64,000 nucleotides of DNA from Cryptomeria japonica (GCF_030272615.1 NC_081406.1:400596939-400660938), one strand, 5' to 3'; positions 1-11,703 are shown, counted from the stretch's first letter. The notes: generated by a model from the sequence alone, not told the origin. Translations and numbers: made by a program.

Positions 1-1050
1 AAAATTCTGAAATACTTAAGAGTAGGAATATTACCAAACCATAGTTCATGAGGGGTCTTACCGATTTCACCTTTGATGTGAACTATGTTGAATGTATAGA
101 CAACAGTGCTTACTGCCTCTCTCCAGTACACATGTGGTAGATTTGCTTTTGATAACATACTTCTTGCTGTATCCAAGATAGTTCTATTTTTCCTTTCAAC
201 AATTCCATTCTGCTGTGGTGCCCGAGGTGCTGATAACTATCTTTTGATTCCATTCACTTCACAGAATGTATTAAAATATTTAGATGTGAATTCTCCTCCT
301 TGATTTGATCTTAAACATTTGATTTTCTTACCGGTTTCATTTTCAACCATTGCTTTGAATAATTTAAACTTCCCAAGTGCTTCTTATTTTTCTCTAAGAA
401 AAGTAACCCAACACATTCTAGAATAATCATCAATAATTAGCATGAAATATCTATCACCTTGTAAGCTTTTAGTTCTAGCCGGACCACATAAATTAGTGTG
501 AATTAAATCAAGAGCATTATTGGATTTTTCTGGAATACTTTTGAAACTAGTTCTTACTTGTTTTCCAATTTGACATTCCTTGTAAATTGTATCCTGAGGT
601 TTTACAATTTTAGGTAGATCTCTAACTGCCTTAGAAGTGCTGATTTTTACCATACAATCAAAATTTACATGACATAGTCTTTTATGCCATAACAAACTTT
701 CATCTATATGTGCAATTAAGCATGCCTTTTCACTATTATTCAAATGAAAGATATTACCTCTAGTCTGATTACCGGTTGCAATTTCCAGACTAGTTCTATT
801 CATGATTTTGCATTTTCCATTTTTAAATTGTAACTGAAAACCCTTCTCAACTAATTGACCAACACTTAAAAGATTATGCTTTAATCCTTCAACATAGTAG
901 ACATTGTTAGTGTTATGTTTACCATCAAGAGATATTTAACCCTTACCTTTGATTGAACAGGCTTTGTCATCTCCAAATATTACTAAACCTCCATTGTATT
1001 CTTGAAAGTTCAAGAATTTTCCTTTGTCTCCAGTCATATGATGTGATCAT
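1..1050 (-). pseudogene. pol: A pol: protease end, GAG-pre-integrase and integrase core (partial)
   Basis: Continues the gag frame past a TGA after the protease motif WIIDSG, then SHHMT. It runs through the GAG-pre zinc region (HKRLCHVNF) to the integrase core: Asp in HTNLCGP/IDDYSRM, and Glu in QQNGIVERKNRT. The central catalytic Asp appears changed to Asn (SNQGGEF where the family usually has D before QGGEF or NGGEF). Further stops lie after KGKG, REK and IKR. The integrase would insert the cDNA; this copy cannot. It is cut by the window start at the FRI motif. Confidence 0.85.
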
Positions 1051-1496
1051 CCTGAGTCAATAATCCATTCATTCTTTGATTCAAATTTAACTGCTAGGGC
1101 TTGTTCTACCAGTTGAGCAATAGGTGTCGGTTGATCTTCTGTTATAGCAACAAAAACCCACCCATTGTCTGTTGGATCCTCATCAGAATGATCAGTCACA
1201 CCTTCATCGGCAATGCAACAAGATTTATCTTTGTTCTTCTTAAATCTGTATCTCTGATATTCAGGATTAGGCTTGTATGTTCTTCTAGCTTCTTCTCTTA
1301 GTCTAGCATGTCTATCAAGGCATCTTGAAGCCATATGACCAATCTTATTGCAGTTAAAACATTTAAAGGGTGCTTTACCTTCATACTTACTTCCAATTGG
1401 ACCTTTTGGCATTTTCCTTGCAAATAGTGCTTCAAGTTCTTCAAGCTCTTCATTCTCCTTCCTGGTTTCTTCAAGTTCCCTTGCATAAAAGGCTCT
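1047..1496 (-). pseudogene. gag: A gag C-terminus with CCHC zinc knuckle, then protease active site
   Basis: Same frame as the upstream gag, reopened after one TAG. It contains an intact nucleocapsid knuckle CFNCNKIGHMASRC (C-x2-C-x4-H-x4-C), which would bind element RNA. A basic stretch, an acidic linker (DEGVTDHSDED) and the aspartic protease signature WIIDSG follow. The reading frame stops directly after DSG. The knuckle-linker-DSG order is the normal copia arrangement. Confidence 0.85.
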
Positions 1497-2183
1497 CTAG
1501 TTTGATTTGTCAAAACATGGAGCAGATGATGTTGATGCTTTAAAAGCCAAATCAGTCTTTATAGTAGTAACAAGACCAAATTCCTCAATTTCAAAAGCTA
1601 AAAGTTTTCCAATCAATGTATCCCTAGTTACTGATGTATTAGGCATTGTTCTCAACTCATTTATAGCAATAACCTTCATTTTATATGCTGGTGGCAAACC
1701 TCTTAAGATTTTTGAAACAATCTCATCCTCACTCAAGGTTCCTCCACAACATTTGATACCCAAAACAATTTCATTTACTCTTTCCATAAAAGCATAAATC
1801 CTTTCATCTTCTTCCATTTTCAGATGTTCATAGCTGACTCGGAAGCTTTCAAGTTTTGCAATTTTGACTATGGAATCTCCTTCATTCAGTGTTTCCAAAT
1901 GATCCCAAATAGCTTTAGTAGTAGACCTATCAGATAATCCCATGATTTGTTGATCTGATAATGCACTCAAGAGTGCTTCTCTTGCTTTGCTATCATTTTC
2001 TTCATCTTTGGCTAAGGTAGTCGGAGCAGTCTGACCAGATACAACAGTAGTATAACCATTCTTAGTAACTTTCGAGATGTCTTTACCGATGCAATTCAGA
2101 TGTGTCTCCATTATGATCTTCCATATCCCATAGTTGGTTCCATCAAGTTTAGGACTATACTTCCTGAAATAATTAGTAGACAT
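1497..2183 (-). pseudogene. gag: A gag (capsid, UBN2-type)
   Basis: The first ATG lies 44 bases downstream of the primer-binding site, so this is the natural gag start. The 228-residue open part shows the copia capsid pattern: LDGTNYGIWKIIMETHL near residue 14, ALSDQQIMGL, IWDHLETLNEGD and ILRGLPPAYKMKV. It ends at a TAG and resumes in frame with the zinc knuckle. The protein would assemble virus-like particles in the cytoplasm. It is one of the better preserved gag pieces here, but still broken. Confidence 0.85.
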
Positions 2184-2226
2184 TGGATCTCCTCAAGTTG
2201 TTAAACTTCTGCAGAAAGAGGACTAG

Positions 2227-2240
2227 GCTCTGATACCAAT
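2227..2240 (-). promoter_or_regulatory. A primer-binding site
   Basis: Reads ATTGGTATCAGAGC on the minus strand, matching the 3' end of plant initiator tRNA-Met. This is the classic copia minus-strand priming site, and it abuts the LTR. Confidence 0.85.
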
Positions 2241-3297
2241 TCTTAGGTCCCGGAGACAACTAAGAGAGGGGGGGTGAATCAATTGTTAAATAAATTCAAA
2301 CCAAAAACTAATCAACCAACTTAATGCTTAATACCGGTAAACCAGTTAAGTATGCCGGTAGATAGTGTTAACAACAAATTGCTATACCGGTAAGGATTAA
2401 TGCATGAAACATAAACATAAAGTTATCCACAACACATGACACCAATATTTGTACGTGGAAACCCTGTAAGGGGAAAAACCACGGTGGGAAACCTTACCCA
2501 CAATCAGATGATACTACTGCAGATAGTAAGTGTACAAAGAGGGGTCTGTACATGCAGAAAGGCCAACAGCCTAGAGCTCACTGCTTAATCACAAATGGGA
2601 GTCACACTGACTACAGTTGGATGGTTAAATCCAATAAGAATGTACTGTACAAAATTGCATCTTCATATGCTGGATTTAGTACCAGTGTAATGTTGATACG
2701 CTTCTATAAAAACCTAACTTCACCTTCAAATGATGTCTTTGTGTATGCCTCTGCTTGATCTTGCATATACCTTCACTTAAATCTTTTCGCATTCCACATT
2801 TGATCTTATAAATAAGATCTTACATTTATACCATACCCTAAGACCAATTTTAGTAGGTCGGCTCTACAAGATATTACAATAAAAACATTTTACAAATAAT
2901 ATAATATCCGATGCAATAGTCAATTAAACATGTCGGCTTAATGTATTTACAACAATAATAAATCATCTCTATAGCATGCCATGCTGATCTGGAAAAGATA
3001 AACCTGCTGGTGTAACCCTAGATAACCTGGACCTATTTGTCGGTAAAAGAAAATATGCAAATATGAATATACTAATGATTATTACTTCAAAATAAAGTGT
3101 CCACATTATGTCTTTGACATTACCAAGTGTCTTTCATGTCATTCCAGGTACTGGTGAACATTATATCCTGCTGGTTAACCATATACCAGTAACTATTGCA
3201 TAGATTACTGCTTGTCGGTGAATGTTGCTGGATCTCCAAAGTAGGTGTATTCAGTAGGTGTTGACATCAATGACAAAACCATACCAAAATACCAACA
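2241..3297 (-). repeat. A 5' LTR
   Basis: About 1057 bases between the PBS and the resumption of A2 coding sequence. On the minus strand it starts TGTTGGTATTTTGG, includes TTGTCATTGATGTCAA near its start, and carries the wrapped GGGTTTCCACGTA-type motif and a poly-C tract (complement of agagggggggtgaatc at 2264-2280) near its end. These match the other copia LTRs here. No gene is seen inside; a short plus-strand frame at 2552-2758 is LTR sequence. The end at the PBS is not a perfect CA. Confidence 0.8.
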
Positions 3298-4700
3298 ATT
3301 CTAGCTTCACCTTTTGTTCACTGACTTGCTCTCTCAAGTAATTATATTTAATTGATATATGTTTAGTCTTTGAATGTTGCACCAGATTATTAGACATGTT
3401 TATAGCACTAGAATTATCACAGTATATAACAATAGGGTCATCATAAATAACTCTGATATCTTTCAACATTTACTTCATCCAAACTATTTGAGTGCAATTA
3501 CTAGCAACGATAATGTACTCAGCTTCAACAGTAGATAAAGATACTAAAACTTGTTTCTTGCTAGCCCATGAAACTAGCTTCTTACCTAAAAAGAATGCTC
3601 CACCAGTAGTACTCTTTCGGTCATCAATATCACCAACCCAATTTGCATCAGTGTAAGAACACAACATTAAATCATCATTCTTTGGATACCATAAACCATA
3701 ATCCCCAGTTCCCTTTAGATATATGAATTTTATTTTAACAACAATGACATGTCTCTCCTTTAGATCAAATTGATATATAACATCCATACACACAATATGC
3801 ATAATGTCAGATCTAGTCTGAGTAAGATATATCAGTCCACCAACCATATATCTGTACAGACTCTGATTAGCTTTAGGATATTCATTATTTTTAAACAATT
3901 TATAACTAGTCACAATAGGAGTTCCAACCGGTTTAGAATCATCTAGTCCAAACTTCTTTTGAAATTACTTCACATACTTAGTTTGAGATATAAAGATACC
4001 TTTTCTTATCTATGCAATCTGCAAAACTAAGAAGAATTTCATCTCACCAATCATAGACATCTCGAATTCTTATTGCATATCACCGACAAAATTCATACTC
4101 ATATCATCATCATCACCAAAGATAATGTCATCAACAAAGACTTCAACAATCAAAATGTTATCATTTTCAATCTTGAAGTACATATTACTATCAGCAACAC
4201 CTTTGATAAATCCCAATTTTAGCAAGTATTTGTCTAACCTAGCATATTAGGCTCTAGGAGCTTGTTTCAATCCATAAAGTGATTTCTTCAACTTACATAC
4301 CATGTCTCCATCATTTGAAAATGAAAATCCATTAGACTATTCAATGTTAAATTCTTCTACTAGATCACCATTCAAAAATGCAGATTTGACATCCATCTGA
4401 TATAACTTGAAATATTTATAAGTAGCATAAGGAAGCAACAATCTAACAACTTCAATTCTGGCAACCGAAGCAAAATTTTATTCATAATCAATCCCTTCTT
4501 GCTATGAATATCCTTTGTAGACCAGTCTGGCTTTATTTCTAACTACTTCATCGACTTCATTCAATTTGTTTCTAAAAACCCATTTAGTACCAATAACATT
4601 TTTATCCTTAGGTCTAGGCAGAAGTTCCCAAGTGTTGTTCTTTTCAATATGATCTAACTCTTCTTCCATGGCTCTTATCTAGTTATCATCTTTACAGGCT
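3298..4700 (-). pseudogene. pol: A2 pol: reverse transcriptase and RNase H
   Basis: RNase H motifs are TDANWVGD, DRKSTTGGAFFLG, LSTVEAEYI and CDNSSAINMSNN, reading from about 3840 to 3298. RT motifs (VGTPIVTSYKL, DDIIFGDD, GLKQAP-like, [10 protein letters not shown]-like) extend to about 4600. Several stops break it. The final RNase H segment (usual tail IFTKPLP) is missing because the LTR of A begins there. In life it would copy element RNA and degrade the template. Confidence 0.8.
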
Positions 4701-5870
4701 TCAACAACATCTTTAGGTTCAACTTTAGAAATCAAACATACTGCTTCTATAGCTAACCTTCTTCTAGTCATCACACCTTTATTCTTATCACCAATAACCT
4801 AATTTTTTAGAATGATTTATTCTGACATACCTTAGAGTCTTCTACTTATTCTGATCCTCAGGTTCCTTCACATCATCACCAACAACAACAACATCCAGGT
4901 TAACATTCTCTATCAGATCATTCCACTTAGGCTCTTTAGGTTGAATAAGAGTTAAGACAACATGCTGACCTTCATCATAAGCTTTGATCTCCTTCCCAAG
5001 GTTTCTATCCACCTTCACATTTGCACTCTCAACAATCTTTCTCAATTTCTTATTATAGCACGGATAGGATTTTCTATTTGTAGAGTATCCCCTAAAGATA
5101 CCTCCATCACTTCTAGCATCAAACTTTCCAATATCCTAATCTCTCTTGATATAGCATTTGCTACTAAAAACTTTGAAAATTTCACAGTAGGAACATGACC
5201 AAACCAAAACTCATACGGGGTCTTACCGGTATAACCTTTGATATGAACTCTATTGAATGTATAGACTATAGTGCTAATAGCTTCTCTCTAGTAGACCTTA
5301 AGAGCATTTCCTTCAATCAACATAGTTCTTACAACATCTAAAATAGTATGGTTCTTTCTTTCAATAATCCCATTTTGTTGTGGGTTCCTAGGAGTAGATA
5401 GTTGTCTTTGGATTCCATGCATCTCACAGAATGAATTGAACTCACCAAAACATAATTCTCCACCTCCAGACACTTCAGCATCAATTTGGACTCAGTTTCA
5501 ACTTTATCTTTGAATATCTTAAATTTCTCAAATGATTCTGATTTTTCCTTAAAAAGGACAACCCACATCATTCTGGAATAATCATCAATTAGAAGCATAA
5601 AGTATCTATCACCCTGCACACTTCTAACATTTGTAGGTTCACACAATTCAGGTTGTACAAGATCTAACAATCCATTAGATGTATATTGTTTTCTATTGAA
5701 AGAAATTCTTGTTTGCTTACCCAACTGACATTCCTTACATATCATATTAATAGGTTTAACAATCTTAGGAAGATCCCTAACAACTTGTGTAGAACTAATC
5801 TTGATCAATGAATCAAAGTTTACATGACACATTCTTCTATGCCACTACCAACTCTCATCTATCTTAGCAA
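4701..5870 (-). pseudogene. pol: A2 pol: integrase core and C-terminal region
   Basis: The core shows RMCHVNFDSL (zinc-binding end), DRYFMLLIDDYSRMMW and the Glu-bearing QQNGIIERKNHT. A frameshift near 5470 moves the frame between these two halves, and stops follow. The C-terminal part (ESANVKVDR and an acidic linker) runs to about 4842. The third core residue is lost in the frameshifted area. Order and spacing agree with copia integrase. Confidence 0.8.
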
Positions 5871-6593
5871 TCAAACAACTTTTCTCACCATCATTCAAAT
5901 GAAAAATGTTACCTTCAGTCTTAGTTCCAAATGAAATCTCTATATCGGAGGCATTCAAGATCTTGCATTTACCATCTTTGAATTGTAGATCATAACCCTT
6001 ATCAACCATCTATCCAACACTCAAAAGATTATGATTTAAACCTTCAACATACAAGACATCATCAGTGTTATGCTTACCATCAAAAGAAATAGAACCTCTT
6101 CCACAGATTACATATGCTTTGTCATCTCCAAATATAACTATTTCACCGTCATACCTTTCCATGCTTACAAATTTAATTTTGTTACCGGTCATATGATGTG
6201 GACAACCGCTATCAATCACCCATTCACCCTTTTCTACCTTTGCAGCCAAATATTTCTCCTCAATAGAACAACTAGTGAATCAATAGGCATAGGTCTATCC
6301 TCTTTAATGGCAACAAACACAACTTCATCTCCTTTTGATTTATCATCTATAACACCTTCATCTACAGTATAATAATAGTTCTTCTGGTTCCTAAACTTCC
6401 GGTTAGACTTATAAGTCTTATCATACTTTTTATGCTTCTCATATCTATCATTCCTATCATGCTTATCAAACTTATCATGTTTTTCATACTTAGCCATTCT
6501 CTCCGGACATTTAGAAGAAAAATGCCCTATCTTATTACAAGAAAAAAATTTCAAGGGCAACTTTTTATCATACTTACCGACACCTTTAGGCAA
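5871..6593 (-). pseudogene. pol: A2 zinc knuckle, protease and GAG-pre region
   Basis: The nucleocapsid knuckle is degraded: FFSCNKIGHFSSKC has Phe where the first Cys should be. A KYEKHDKFDKHDRND-type charged repeat follows, then an acidic linker and the protease site EWVIDSGCPHHMTG, well preserved. The strand continues SISFDGKHNTDDVLYVEGLNHNLLSVG to a stop. The overlap of two short open frames at 6234-6249 marks a frameshift. Confidence 0.8.
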
Positions 6594-6596
6594 TCT

Positions 6597-7353
6597 TCAA
6601 GCAATTAGTGCTTCAAGCTCATCAAGATCTCTTTCTTGCTTTGCTATCTCTCTTCTTTCTCTTTCATATTTGGATATCCTGCACTCATCATGATCATATT
6701 TTTTCTTACCAAAAATAGATGCTGATGCCTTAAATGTTGTCTCAAACTTTCCATGTGATTCTCCAAATTCACTCAGCTCAAATACAACAAGTTTTCCCAC
6801 CAACACATATCTTGTCATATTAGTTACACTCTAGATCTCACCAATAGCTGCACCCTTGTGTATATAAGCAGGAGGCAAAGATATCACCTTAGCAAAAATC
6901 TCTCCTTCAATCTTTCCACCGATAGATCTGATACCAAGGACAAACTCATTCACCTTAGCCATGTATGAATCTATGTTCTCATCATCTCCCATCTTCAATG
7001 TCTCATACTTTACTTTTAAACCCTACAACTTTTACTTGACTATCACCTTCATATAGGATTTCAAGCTTCACCTAGATCTCATGAGCAGTCTGAAGTTCCA
7101 TAACATTTGTCATTTTAGAATCAGTCATGACACTAAGCAATGATTCCTTCATTATGATGTTATATTCAGCTTCCTTAACCTCATCAGGAGTGGATGGTCC
7201 ATTCTGAGGAGCAACATAGGCATTCTTAGTAATCTTCCAATAATATTGTCCAATACATTTCAAATGCACCTCCATCCATCTCTTCCATATAGTATAGTTG
7301 CTTCCATCAAACCTCAGACTGTCCTTCTTGAAAAGAATACCTTGAGATACCAT
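6597..7353 (-). pseudogene. gag: A2 gag (capsid)
   Basis: I start it at the ATG at 7353 (MVSQGILFKKDSLRFDGSNY), just after the PBS. Capsid motifs are FDGSNYTIWKRWMEVHLKCIG and, after breaks, VLVGKLVVFELSEFGE. The middle, 6819-7071, is shifted out of frame. No intact product is possible. Confidence 0.75.
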
Positions 7354-7394
7354 CCCAAATCTCCTCAAGTGATTAAGCTTCTACCAGAGGATCT

Positions 7395-7409
7395 AGCTTT
7401 GATAACAAT
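7395..7409 (-). promoter_or_regulatory. A2 primer-binding site (decayed)
   Basis: Minus strand reads ATTGTTATCAAAGCT, an initiator-tRNA-Met PBS (ATTGGTATCAGAGC) with several substitutions, directly next to the LTR. Confidence 0.7.
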
Positions 7410-8667
7410 TGTCATCAGCAATCAAGAAGGAATATTAAGGGGGGGGTGTTGAATCATTCTTCACTGGATCACAACAAAAATAACTCCAAGACATAAACTG
7501 ATAAACTATAGCTACAGATAGATAAGAAAATTAATAGAACAACACACAACACCAAGATTTTGACATGGAAAACCTAGTTAAGGAAAAAACCATGGTGGGA
7601 ACCTACCCATAGTAAGATGATACTTTGCAGTATTATGTAAAATATTACAATGGGGAATGTACATGCATTCAGGCACACTACCTAGAGATCACTGCTCAAA
7701 AAATATATGCCCGAAATGCTATAACCCTCAGGGAAGTCTCACTGACTTACAATATTATTCAGACTACAATTTAGAAGGAATGAACTGCAATGATAACATC
7801 TACAAATTCCTCATGATAGTTCTGGTTAAGCACAGTTGTCTGCTCTGCAACACCAATCTCACCACAACGCTTCACCAAATGATACCTCTCTTGTTTTCAT
7901 AAACACCTCTCTCTGATAATGAAGACATAATACTGCCACCTAAATTACATAAGCATCTCACCTATATATACAAATCATCAACCTTGATAACAAGGTCGGC
8001 TAAACCCTCAACCCTAAGCTCAAAATTAGAAAAATCACACTGCACGATACAAAGATCAACCACTAGACCAATATTATGATTTACATTACATAACATGGAC
8101 CTAATTTAAATTCCCAAATGATTACATCCACCAGAAATCCCAGCAAGATCAATTGCAACACACTACACTACCATAAATACCGTATAACATAAAAATCATC
8201 ACTGGTTCATAGAAATCATCAAAAATGCATACAATGATCAATGCAAATCACCAAAGAAAATAGTACATGAATAGGAAACACTAGAAAGAACATTAGAATT
8301 ATCTGGAATAGTTGCACCAACACCTCTTTTCAAATCTTCATCGGTCAACGTCTCAAAGCTCAAGAACACAACCAATCAACAACTGTCATGAGGAAAGGTA
8401 ACTTGAAAAGCACCAAATCATGAACCATCTGAAATGAAGATACAAAAGATCATCCCAAACAATAATCCAAAGTCTCAGCACAAGATCTGATCACACCAGA
8501 ATATACCAGAGGAAATACCGGATTCTGCAAAATAGTGATCAACATAACCAAACTACAAAATCGGATAAAAAACTCTTCCCAAACTCTCTGGAATAAATCA
8601 CAAGAATATGTTGACATCAATGACAAAAACATATCCTAGCAGCAACAATTAACAACCAAAACCAACA
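7410..8667 (-). repeat. A2 5' LTR
   Basis: About 1.26 kb. The left end is TGTCATCAGC beside the PBS. The right end is most likely ...CCAAAACCAACA (minus-strand start TGTTGGTTTTGG). It has the wrapped motif at about 7560-7605, the poly-G complement at 7439-7447 and the GTTGACATCAATGACAA terminus motif near 8610. A purine tract on the minus strand lies immediately outside it (see findings). No gene is seen; short frames are shadows. Confidence 0.75.
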
Positions 8668-10006
8668 ATCTCCCCAACAATCTAACATAACATACCCTAT
8701 CCATTGTCTTATGCTTTAAAGCATTGATCACTGTGCTATGTATGTCTCTGCTATGAACCTGAAATGACAAACTTAGCTACTCTAAAATCTTGATGGTGAT
8801 AGTCAACACATATTATATTCATGAGTCCTCAATACTTGAAACCCTTTCACATTTGATAGAAAAAGAATCACTATATTTGTTCTTCTTTATGAATGCTTAA
8901 AGATATTTTATCATCTATGACTGAATATTCTTTTCATGCACTGACCTATGGTTGCAATGAAGACTTTGAGGTTGACTGTAACTATCCTTTGAGTGATGGA
9001 TGATCATTGTCTTTGATAGATAATTCTATGATCTTTGAAACTATGATTGTTTACTGAGTGCTCACTATATCTTCATTCTTATATTTGACTATGTTTTGAT
9101 ATATGCACTGTTTCTTTGTAATCAATACATGCTCTTTATGCTTTCATTGTTATTGATATTTGAAGGTCTCTAATCACAATGAATACAAATTAAATTATTA
9201 CAGAAGAATTGATATAGTATCTTGCCATTGACTATGTATCATTCCTTCTTAGTAAGGTTGTTATACCGAGACTATTACTTTCCATCTTCTTCGGGGAGTT
9301 TGGATCTCTTATGACTGCTTATGGGTATACGCTACATCTTTGTCATTTGATACTACAATCATACTTATCTGTTAATATACTGCAATCCCTTCATACCCAA
9401 TGGTATGACTAGGTTATGATTGTTGTTTGATGTATGATGAAGGTGCTTTGTGATCTTGGTTGTTACTTTTCTCCTTGTATTGCATCACTAAAGGTGATTG
9501 TGACTGCCTGAAGTGGTTTCTTTTGATTGAGGTGTCGAGGTCTTACCTTGGTACACGATGGTTATCATAGAACTATGATCGCTTTGGATAACTATTTGTA
9601 CCAAGAAAAAATCTCGACACCTCTTTGTTACACTATTGATCAAATTCATTTTATGAGTTGGGCTCAACCCTTGTGGGAGCCACATTTTACCCCTCATGTT
9701 TGAATCACTAGCAAGGTGATAAACAACCATGTCACTTTCTTGTATACGCATAAGAAACAAACAAGTTAGACAAAACAATGCATATCTGATTTCTTGCTAA
9801 TGGTTTGATCTGATATTTGTCTCCTGAGTTTATATGTTGAGTTGGCTATTGTGATGCACATGAGGGTTAAATTATATATTTGTAGGTGCATCTACAGATA
9901 ATGAATGATGGTCCTTATTGCTCTAACACGTTACTTTCTAAAATGCAGGTACTCAGGAAAGCATGGAGACACAACTGGATGCAAGATGGGCAAAAGACTA
10001 TAGATA
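8668..10006. repeat. Host stretch G-left: relic related to the LTR of gypsy element I
   Basis: No gene is supported. Bases about 9655-9800 match the LTR of element I in the same orientation (GCTCAACCCTTGTGGGAGCC..., then AAACAAACAAGTTAGACAAAA), as at 53545-53640 and 61550-61632. The rest is AT-rich without clear coding signal. It may be an old solo or truncated gypsy LTR; I could not fix its ends. Confidence 0.45.
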
Positions 10007-11484
10007 TGTTGGAGATGTTAAAATTTGGTTTTATTTATTGCCTACCCATGTGTTAGAACTTAGGGTTTAGGTTTTTTGAAAGAGGTTCTATACCTTTCAA
10101 GGTTTTTTCCTTTGTTCTCTCGGATGATCTTATGTTTCGTAGTTGACTTGCATTTTTTGGTATCCATGTCTTAAATCATCATCAGAAGGGTTCTTTGTCA
10201 TTCGTTCACTAAACCCATGCGCTAGGAATCACCGGTCATAGTAATTATTTTAATTTTTAATTATGTTCCTAAGTGTTGTGAAATCCCCATAGTTTAGACT
10301 TTTAAAATTCCCCTAGACAGGGCCCCCTCGCATGGTCATATTACCCTTGATAGGTTTCCATGTGCTTGAAAAGATCCACTTAAGTTCCCACCATAGTGTT
10401 GCTGTTGTGTGGGATGAGAGTGTCAAAGGGAACATAAAGAAGTGTTATCTCGCAAGATTTTAAGAAAAATGTCTCAACCTCACGGGATAAGGAAGTAGCA
10501 AAGCTCAAAAACAATGCTTGTCTCACGACACATTTGAAGATGTGATTAAGCACCATGGGATAAGAATAAGACATGAGTAACAAAGGGATCACATGAGATA
10601 GGGCATGTTCACAAGAGTGGCAATAGTTTTTCAGTATGCTCCATGACCATGTGGGATAAGAGAAGATATGAAGCAGAGAGGAAAGTCTTATCCTGCGGTG
10701 GTTTTAGGATGCCAAGATGAGCTTGAGGGATAAGAAGTAACTCAGAATTACAAAGGTAAACGTTCTTCTATAAGGTTCCCAGGTTGACAAGAGGATGGTG
10801 TGGGATAAGGGGCAATGAAGGATTCTAAGGAAATATTATCCTGCAACGATTTTATTCTACTCAAATATGGATGTAGGATAGGGGTTACAAGCCAAGATCG
10901 AGAGGATCTCTTATCCCATGTGTTCTTGTGAGGATAAGAGATGGGTCGTGGGATAAGATAAAGTAAGCTTAAGAGACTTATCTCGCATGGAGAAACTACA
11001 CAAGGAAAAGTGCATTCAAGCAGGAGAGAACAAGGAGTTATGAGTAATGTGGGATAAGGAGATTCTCAAAGGACATATTGAGGACCTTGTCCCACAAGGA
11101 AAAACAATGATGACAAATGTGCAGTGGGATAAGGGGAGACAAGTGTCGATAAAGAAAAGATAGTAGGGCATTATCCCGTGAAGGTGAAGGGAATTATTTT
11201 GGATGTTGCAAGATAAAAGGGGCAAGGTAAATGCATATAAACCTTATCCCACAAGGATAGTCAAGGTAACATAAGATGATGCAGGATAAGAAAGCAAGTG
11301 GGATCCAAGGAAGGCTTATCCCGCAGAGACAGTAAAAATCATAGGATGATAAAAGCAGTTAAAATGTTATAAATTTTGAAAAGTCTAGGGTGACAAAGAG
11401 AGTCTTATGAGTGCCATGTCATCATACAAGGGTTGTCAAGGGGCAATCCTGACCGTTTATCTCCTTATCAATGGATGAAATTCA
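10007..11484 (+). repeat. Probable plus-strand LTR of host element G
   Basis: Starts TGTTGGAGATG and plausibly ends ...GATGAAATTCA at 11484. Next comes AATTTGGCACCAATGAC, which resembles the start of the TTTTTGGCACACCCAATGG primer site of gypsy I. A TATA-like TATAAATT lies at about 11371. The LTR is filled with GGATAAG/CTTATCC motifs (separate entry). I cannot see a second LTR in the window, because G is interrupted by F and K and runs outside, so this call rests on termini and context only. Confidence 0.4.
10400..11330. repeat. Cluster of GGATAAG / CTTATCC motifs in both orientations
   Basis: About twenty near-copies of GTGGGATAAG or its complement, for example near 10484, 10555, 10651, 10687(-), 10725, 10800, 10838(-), 10910(-), 10931, 10948, 10977(-), 11049, 11124, 11171(-), 11243(-), 11281 and 11315(-). 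Spacing is irregular, about 20-100 bases, and the intervening sequence is not repeated. GATAAG is the core of the plant I-box. Regulatory use is inference. Confidence 0.7.
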
Positions 11485-11698
11485 AATTTGGCACCAATGA
11501 CTAGCTCTATCCTGCATCCCAGAGAAATTCATTGGCTTTCTCCCATACCTTGCATTTGAAAGAGAATTCAGAGCATCCTAGAGCAAGAAGAAGAGTGAAT
11601 TTCAGAAAATCAATACGCCCTCCAACAAATTTAACCAAGCAAAGGAAACCAGTAAGTTGATCATTTCACCACCCTTGTGCATTTATTAGGTTGTTGTA
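11485..11698 (+). other. G leader with a possible 5' splice site
   Basis: Non-coding purine-rich leader between the probable LTR and the F insertion. It contains CCAGTAAGTTG at 11650-11660, a good match to a plant 5' splice site (GTAAGT). If real, the unspliced leader would continue at 45404 and lead to the ATG at 45496. No gene is seen here. Confidence 0.3.
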
Positions 11699-11703
11699 GT
11701 TGT
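11699..11703. repeat. F target-site duplication, left copy (GTTGT)
   Basis: GTTGT here and at 45399-45403 flank element F exactly. A 5-bp TSD is standard for copia integrase and fixes both ends of F. Confidence 0.85.

Larger units (their letters stand above)
1..3297 (-). mobile_element. Ty1/copia LTR retrotransposon A, 5' two-thirds
   Basis: Minus-strand copia element: 5' LTR, primer-binding site, gag, CCHC knuckle, protease and integrase read leftward until the window start cuts it inside integrase. All coding pieces lie in one frame, broken by several in-frame stops and no obvious frameshift. It sits inside the RNase H region of element A2, because A2 coding sequence resumes immediately right of the LTR. 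The other LTR and TSD are outside the window. Inactive as it stands. Confidence 0.9.
3298..8667 (-). mobile_element. Ty1/copia LTR retrotransposon A2, 3' end displaced by A
   Basis: Minus-strand copia with 5' LTR (7410-8667), PBS, gag, protease, integrase, RT and most of RNase H. Its 3' end is interrupted at 3298 by element A, so the remainder should lie left of the window. It is more decayed than A, with numerous stops, frameshifts and a damaged zinc knuckle. The LTR shares only its termini and the central motif with that of A. Confidence 0.85.

Noticed and set aside
2227-2240. tRNA gene fragment (TGGTATCAGAGC)
   Set aside because: Only the primer-binding complement of tRNA-Met is present, next to an LTR; no cloverleaf follows.
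9488-9778. Minus-strand 96-residue frame
   Set aside because: Lies over the LTR-related block at 9655-9800 and has no recognisable domain; LTR sequence read by chance.
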